A stretch of 37,625 nucleotides of DNA, taken from positions 1 through 37,625 of IMG/VR virus record IMGVR_UViG_3300010158_000168. One strand, written 5' to 3'. A program made the position numbers and the translations under genes. This DNA is from a virus. This document shows positions 35,229 to 37,625 of this stretch, piece by piece. The notes under the pieces are model-generated. The model was not told where the DNA came from. It did not search any database and worked only from the letters and a program-made list of their open reading frames with translations. How positions within the stretch are numbered: the first letter of the stretch is position 1; the number at the start of each line of letters is the position of its first letter.

Positions 35229-35785
35229 TTTACTGTTATGTTATTAGTAAACATTCTGTATAGTTTCTCATCATCTACAATAAAAGGATACTCACTATCT
35301 GGCTCAAAAGACACCTCATCTCCAACCTTAAGACCTAGGTCTATAAGCTCTTGGTTGATATATTTTATTGTTCCAACTAGTGGTTCTTCAGTACCAGGCT
35401 TTATAATATAAGAATCCTTCTTTTCTGAAGGTTTTATAAAGCAGTACTTAGAGTGAGCCCTCCACTCTCCTTCATGACTGTATAGGAAGAACTGATCGTT
35501 CTCTATAAAGAACAGGTCATCCTTAAAGAACGAGAACCCACTCTTCTCTCTACCCCTCATGTCGTAGTATATCTTAAACACGTTATGGTGTACAAGCAAA
35601 ACATCTCCAGGGATTATATCCCCAGAGTATCCTAACGGAGTCTGTATTACCTCTGCAAATCTATTGGAAGCTGTATGATCTTCTTGGGATGTACTTGTTA
35701 TAAAGTCTATATCTCCAATCTTTTTAATGTTATCATATCTTCTTCCATTTACAGGTCTAACTATAAAATAGAATGGTGATCTCAT
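35219..35785 (-). CDS. Hypothetical protein with GroES-like features, 188 aa
   Basis: Beta-rich protein. The N-terminal half contains PGDVLLVHHNVFKIYYD, and the end (LGLKVGDEVSFEPDSEYPFI, then VDDEKLYRMFTNNI) has the order of the second strand pair and roof of chaperonin-10 folds: LKVGD, a turn, and a DDEKLYRM segment like GroES DNEEVLIM. This resemblance is from memory and weak. If right, it would be a phage co-chaperonin helping capsid folding. It could equally be an unrelated beta-barrel virion protein. It lies between small conserved-looking genes and the terminase pair. Confidence 0.35.
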   Translation of the reverse strand: MRSPFYFIVRPVNGRRYDNIKKIGDIDFITSTSQEDHTASNRFAEVIQTPLGYSGDIIPGDVLLVHHNVFKIYYDMRGREKSGFSFFKDDLFFIENDQFFLYSHEGEWRAHSKYCFIKPSEKKDSYIIKPGTEEPLVGTIKYINQELIDLGLKVGDEVSFEPDSEYPFIVDDEKLYRMFTNNITVKWN

Positions 35786-36013
35786 TTAAAAGTTTATGTT
35801 ATATTCAATTGATGCTGGCATGTTAGAGTTGAACTCCTTCCATAATAGGACCTCGTCATTCTTCTCTATCCATATCTTTAGACTTTGATTTTGCCCGTCA
35901 AACTGTATGAGATGTATGATATATGTCTTATCTAATACAGGCTGTCCTACAATATAATGCATGGCATCGTTCTTGTAGTCCTGACCTATAGAGATTTTTC
36001 TAATATCGATCAT
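35786..36013 (-). CDS. Small hypothetical protein, 75 aa
   Basis: Starts MIDIRKISIGQDYKNDAMHY and continues with strands (YIIHLIQFDGQNQSLKIWIE) and an end EFNSNMPASIEYNINF. The pattern is that of a compact beta protein, and I recall similar small proteins beside the following coiled-coil gene in Bacteroidota phages. No catalytic residues. Its ATG overlaps the upstream stop by four bases. Confidence 0.65.
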   Translation of the reverse strand: MIDIRKISIGQDYKNDAMHYIVGQPVLDKTYIIHLIQFDGQNQSLKIWIEKNDEVLLWKEFNSNMPASIEYNINF

Positions 36014-36246
36014 TTTATTTCTCCAGACTCTAGGTTAACAGTAACATCTCCATACTTTTCAGTCAAGGCTTTCTCTGCATCAGCAAATTCAGACGATAAC
36101 TTCTCAAGTTCAGAGAAAACAGCTGTTTTTTTGTTTTCTAGGTTTCTTATAGCGATCTCAATATCTGCTATATTGTTTTTAAGAGTATTGAAGTTCTTGT
36201 TTAATTCTCTTAAGTTTTCTAATTCTTCTGTTTCTAATACTTTCAT
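36010..36246 (-). CDS. Coiled-coil protein, 78 aa
   Basis: Nearly all one long Glu/Lys/Leu coiled coil (ELENLRELNKNFNTLKNNIA and LENKKTAVFSELEKLSSEFA), ending in a short turn KYGDVTVNLESGEIK. Small proteins of this shape, with a closing KYG...NLESGE-like tail, are common in Bacteroidota and T4-like phages; their role is unknown. It has its own promoter box 16 bases upstream and starts the terminase operon. Confidence 0.7.
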   Translation of the reverse strand: MKVLETEELENLRELNKNFNTLKNNIADIEIAIRNLENKKTAVFSELEKLSSEFADAEKALTEKYGDVTVNLESGEIK

Positions 36247-36262
36247 TTGATTAAATTTTTTA

Positions 36263-36270
36263 CAAAGATA
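36263..36270 (-). promoter_or_regulatory. Bacteroidota-type promoter, -7 box TATCTTTG
   Basis: The minus strand reads ACTATCTTTGTAAAAA, 16 bases before the ATG at 36246. It lies in the gap after the 49-aa gene and would drive the terminase operon. Confidence 0.75.
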
Positions 36271-36278
36271 GTTAATTT

Positions 36279-36428
36279 TTATTTATTATAAAATGTTTTT
36301 GTTTCAAAATCATAATGAGTAAAATCACTACTTTCTGCATCAACTATAATTTCATTTTCTTGTAATTCTATTTCTACTAATGTAGCATATAAAACTTGTT
36401 CTGTATTTTTATCAATTATTGTTTTCAT
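36279..36428 (-). CDS. Small acidic protein downstream of the tail-fibre gene, 49 aa
   Basis: Frame reads MKTIIDKNTEQVLYATLVEI, then ELQENEIIVDAESSDFTHYD and FETKTFYNK. Its ATG overlaps the fibre gene's TAA (TAATG), a typical coupling. Similar small genes follow fibre genes in some phages and may act in fibre folding, but that is a guess. Strand-rich and acidic. Confidence 0.6.
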   Translation of the reverse strand: MKTIIDKNTEQVLYATLVEIELQENEIIVDAESSDFTHYDFETKTFYNK

Positions 36429-37625
36429 TAGTTTGTTATATTACACATTACAGCAGTTGAACTATCACCAGAAACTGCTAAAGTTAATGTAAAAAATATA
36501 TATAAAGTATTTGCAGTATTAAAAGCAGTTGAACCTGTAGCTCCAGCAGTATTAGCAACATCATTTACTGCTGCAGTTGTAAAAGGAAATCCATATAAAT
36601 TTCCACCATTTAAAGCAAAACTTCTCGTTAATAAAATATTACTTTGTACAGCAGCAGATGCAAATTGACCAATTTGAACTGCTCCTGTAAGTGTATTTGA
36701 AGTATTTATTTTTAAACGCAAAGTAGTTGTTCCAGTAGTTAATGGTTTTGAAACTAAATATAAAAATTTCATTACATCAGTAGAATTAAATGTACTACCA
36801 GCAATAGTTGCAGTAGCAACAATAGTTTCAGCAGTAGTTCCAGTAAGAGCAGTTGATGAAGTTTGTACAAATTTATAAGGTGTATATCCTAAAGTTGCTT
36901 GTTTATTATTAAAAGTAGTCCAATCAGTTGATGATAATACTCCTCTATTTGTTGCACTTGCTGTTGGTACATTTAATGTTATAACTGGTGTTGTTGTTGA
37001 TGTTGCTACACTTGATGATAAATCTGTTCCTGTAGTACCTAATGTTAACGCTGCTACAGATGTTACAGTTCCATTCGTGCTTGATGTTCCTGCACCAATA
37101 GCTGTTCTAAATGTAGAAGCATCTAAAGTTGAAATTGTATTATCAGCATTTATTCTTGGGAATGTTATTGCAGAAGGGTTTGTTAAAGTAAAAAAATTAC
37201 TTCCAACTGTTGTTGCTCCTAAAGAAGTTCTACCTGTTGCAGGTGTCAATCCTGTTGCCCCTCCGTCCCACTTTAATCTATCTGAATATCCAGTATTAAA
37301 GTTTGTATAATCTGTTGTGCTTAATAAACCTCTATTGCTAGCCGATGCTGTAGGTATATTAAATGTATGTGTTGTACCTGTAGAACTAATTGCAAAGTCT
37401 GTTCCTGTTGTTCCTGTGGTTAATGTTTGAACTGCTCCTGTAAGACTATTAATTGCTGTAAGACCTGTACCAGCCATTATACCACTCTGTTGTGTAACAG
37501 TTAATATAGTAGATTGAACAGCAGGATGTGCAAATGGGCTTGTTTGAGCAGTTTCATTTATAATAGACATATTAATATCTGCACTTGCCCAATATAATTC
37601 TATTATATCACCTGCTATTAATTCT
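36428..37625 (-). CDS. Tail fibre protein, partial (5' end outside window)
   Basis: The frame stays open beyond the ATG at 37570 to the window edge; the extra codons read ELIAGDIIELYWASADIN and run into MSIINETAQTSPFAHPAVQS, a linker I associate with fibre or appendage proteins. The true start is therefore outside. Thr/Ser/Gly/Ala-rich with few charges. Two similar modules (residues 45-92 and 171-221 counted from that Met) share TLxTGTTGTD-, IPTASAxNRG- and LLSTTDxTxFN-like stretches. The end is a separate beta domain (TLRLKINTSNTLTGAVQIGQ) likely to be the tip. It probably binds the host surface. Low-complexity base use differs from neighbours. Confidence 0.75.
   Translation of the reverse strand, partial: ELIAGDIIELYWASADINMSIINETAQTSPFAHPAVQSTILTVTQQSGIMAGTGLTAINSLTGAVQTLTTGTTGTDFAISSTGTTHTFNIPTASASNRGLLSTTDYTNFNTGYSDRLKWDGGATGLTPATGRTSLGATTVGSNFFTLTNPSAITFPRINADNTISTLDASTFRTAIGAGTSSTNGTVTSVAALTLGTTGTDLSSSVATSTTTPVITLNVPTASATNRGVLSSTDWTTFNNKQATLGYTPYKFVQTSSTALTGTTAETIVATATIAGSTFNSTDVMKFLYLVSKPLTTGTTTLRLKINTSNTLTGAVQIGQFASAAVQSNILLTRSFALNGGNLYGFPFTTAAVNDVANTAGATGSTAFNTANTLYIFFTLTLAVSGDSSTAVMCNITN
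36908..37438 (-). repeat. Two diverged internal modules of the fibre gene
   Basis: Module one at 37295-37438 and module two at 36908-37060 encode related sequences (NIPTASASNRGLLSTTDYTN and NVPTASATNRGVLSSTDWTT). They are separated by about 78 residues and probably fold as repeated shaft units. Confidence 0.7.

Noticed and set aside
34858-35247. Open frame of 129 codons on the + strand across the TerL start and the 111-aa gene
   Set aside because: Antisense shadow; hydrophobic low-complexity translation and no neighbours on that strand.
36908-37438. CRISPR-like repeats in the fibre gene
   Set aside because: Only two diverged copies, in frame and coding; they are protein modules.
1-37625. 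tRNA genes and stop-codon reassignment
   Set aside because: No cloverleaf with a TTC-loop consensus was seen by eye, and TAA, TGA and TAG all end genes at coupled junctions.

Overview
The window looks like part of the genome of a tailed phage infecting Bacteroidota, most likely a short-tailed phage with a crAss-like (Crassvirales-type) structural module. The evidence is as follows. The DNA is AT-rich. Several intergenic gaps carry the Bacteroidota -7 promoter box TAnnTTTG a few bases before a start codon. Shine-Dalgarno sites are mostly absent. The minus strand carries a recognisable head and tail cassette in the order TerL, portal, scaffold, major capsid protein, two head-tail ring proteins, a very large tail/muzzle-type protein, internal virion proteins and a giant polyvalent protein. 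TAA, TGA and TAG all end genes, so I see no sign of stop-codon recoding. The phage name and host genus cannot be read from the sequence alone.

Layout. Bases 1-6885 (+ strand) form a tightly packed early or metabolism block in which many genes overlap by ATGA or TAATG. It starts with the tail of an unknown gene and five small unknown genes. A promoter with a structured leader/small-RNA candidate (1598-1690) follows, then a free-standing NUMOD4/HNH homing endonuclease overlapping the start of a SNF2-type helicase. After these come a small unknown gene, a VRR-NUC-like nuclease, a helix-turn-helix protein, a calcineurin-like metallophosphoesterase, an AT-rich cassette gene flanked by direct repeats, a MazG-like protein and a 43-aa gene. 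A hairpin at 6871-6900 lies between this block and the convergent structural block and may terminate both.

Bases 6899-37625 (- strand, transcribed right to left) are the virion block. It begins at the right edge with a tail-fibre gene whose 5' end lies outside the window. Small conserved-looking genes follow, then a candidate small terminase gene, TerL interrupted by a 332-aa LAGLIDADG intein directly after its Walker B acidic pair, portal, a low-complexity Cys-tailed protein, a 37-aa basic peptide, scaffold and capsid protein. Two strong terminators follow, one after the capsid gene and one after the next gene. The tail cassette comes next and ends in a 2657-aa polyvalent protein with an HExxH metalloprotease motif. 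Promoter boxes at 36263, 31717, 29212, 25186 and 17748 divide the block into sub-operons.

The most interesting features are: the promoter-driven structured RNA before the homing endonuclease; the exactly 300-codon AT-rich module inside the giant protein bounded by near-identical 19-nt repeats; the cassette at 5964-6251 whose stop/start junction is duplicated on both sides; the TerL intein with Leu instead of His before its terminal Asn; and the cysteine-rich C-termini of several virion proteins. No CRISPR array, tRNA, rRNA, insertion sequence or integrase was seen, and no stretch over 300 bases lacks a gene.
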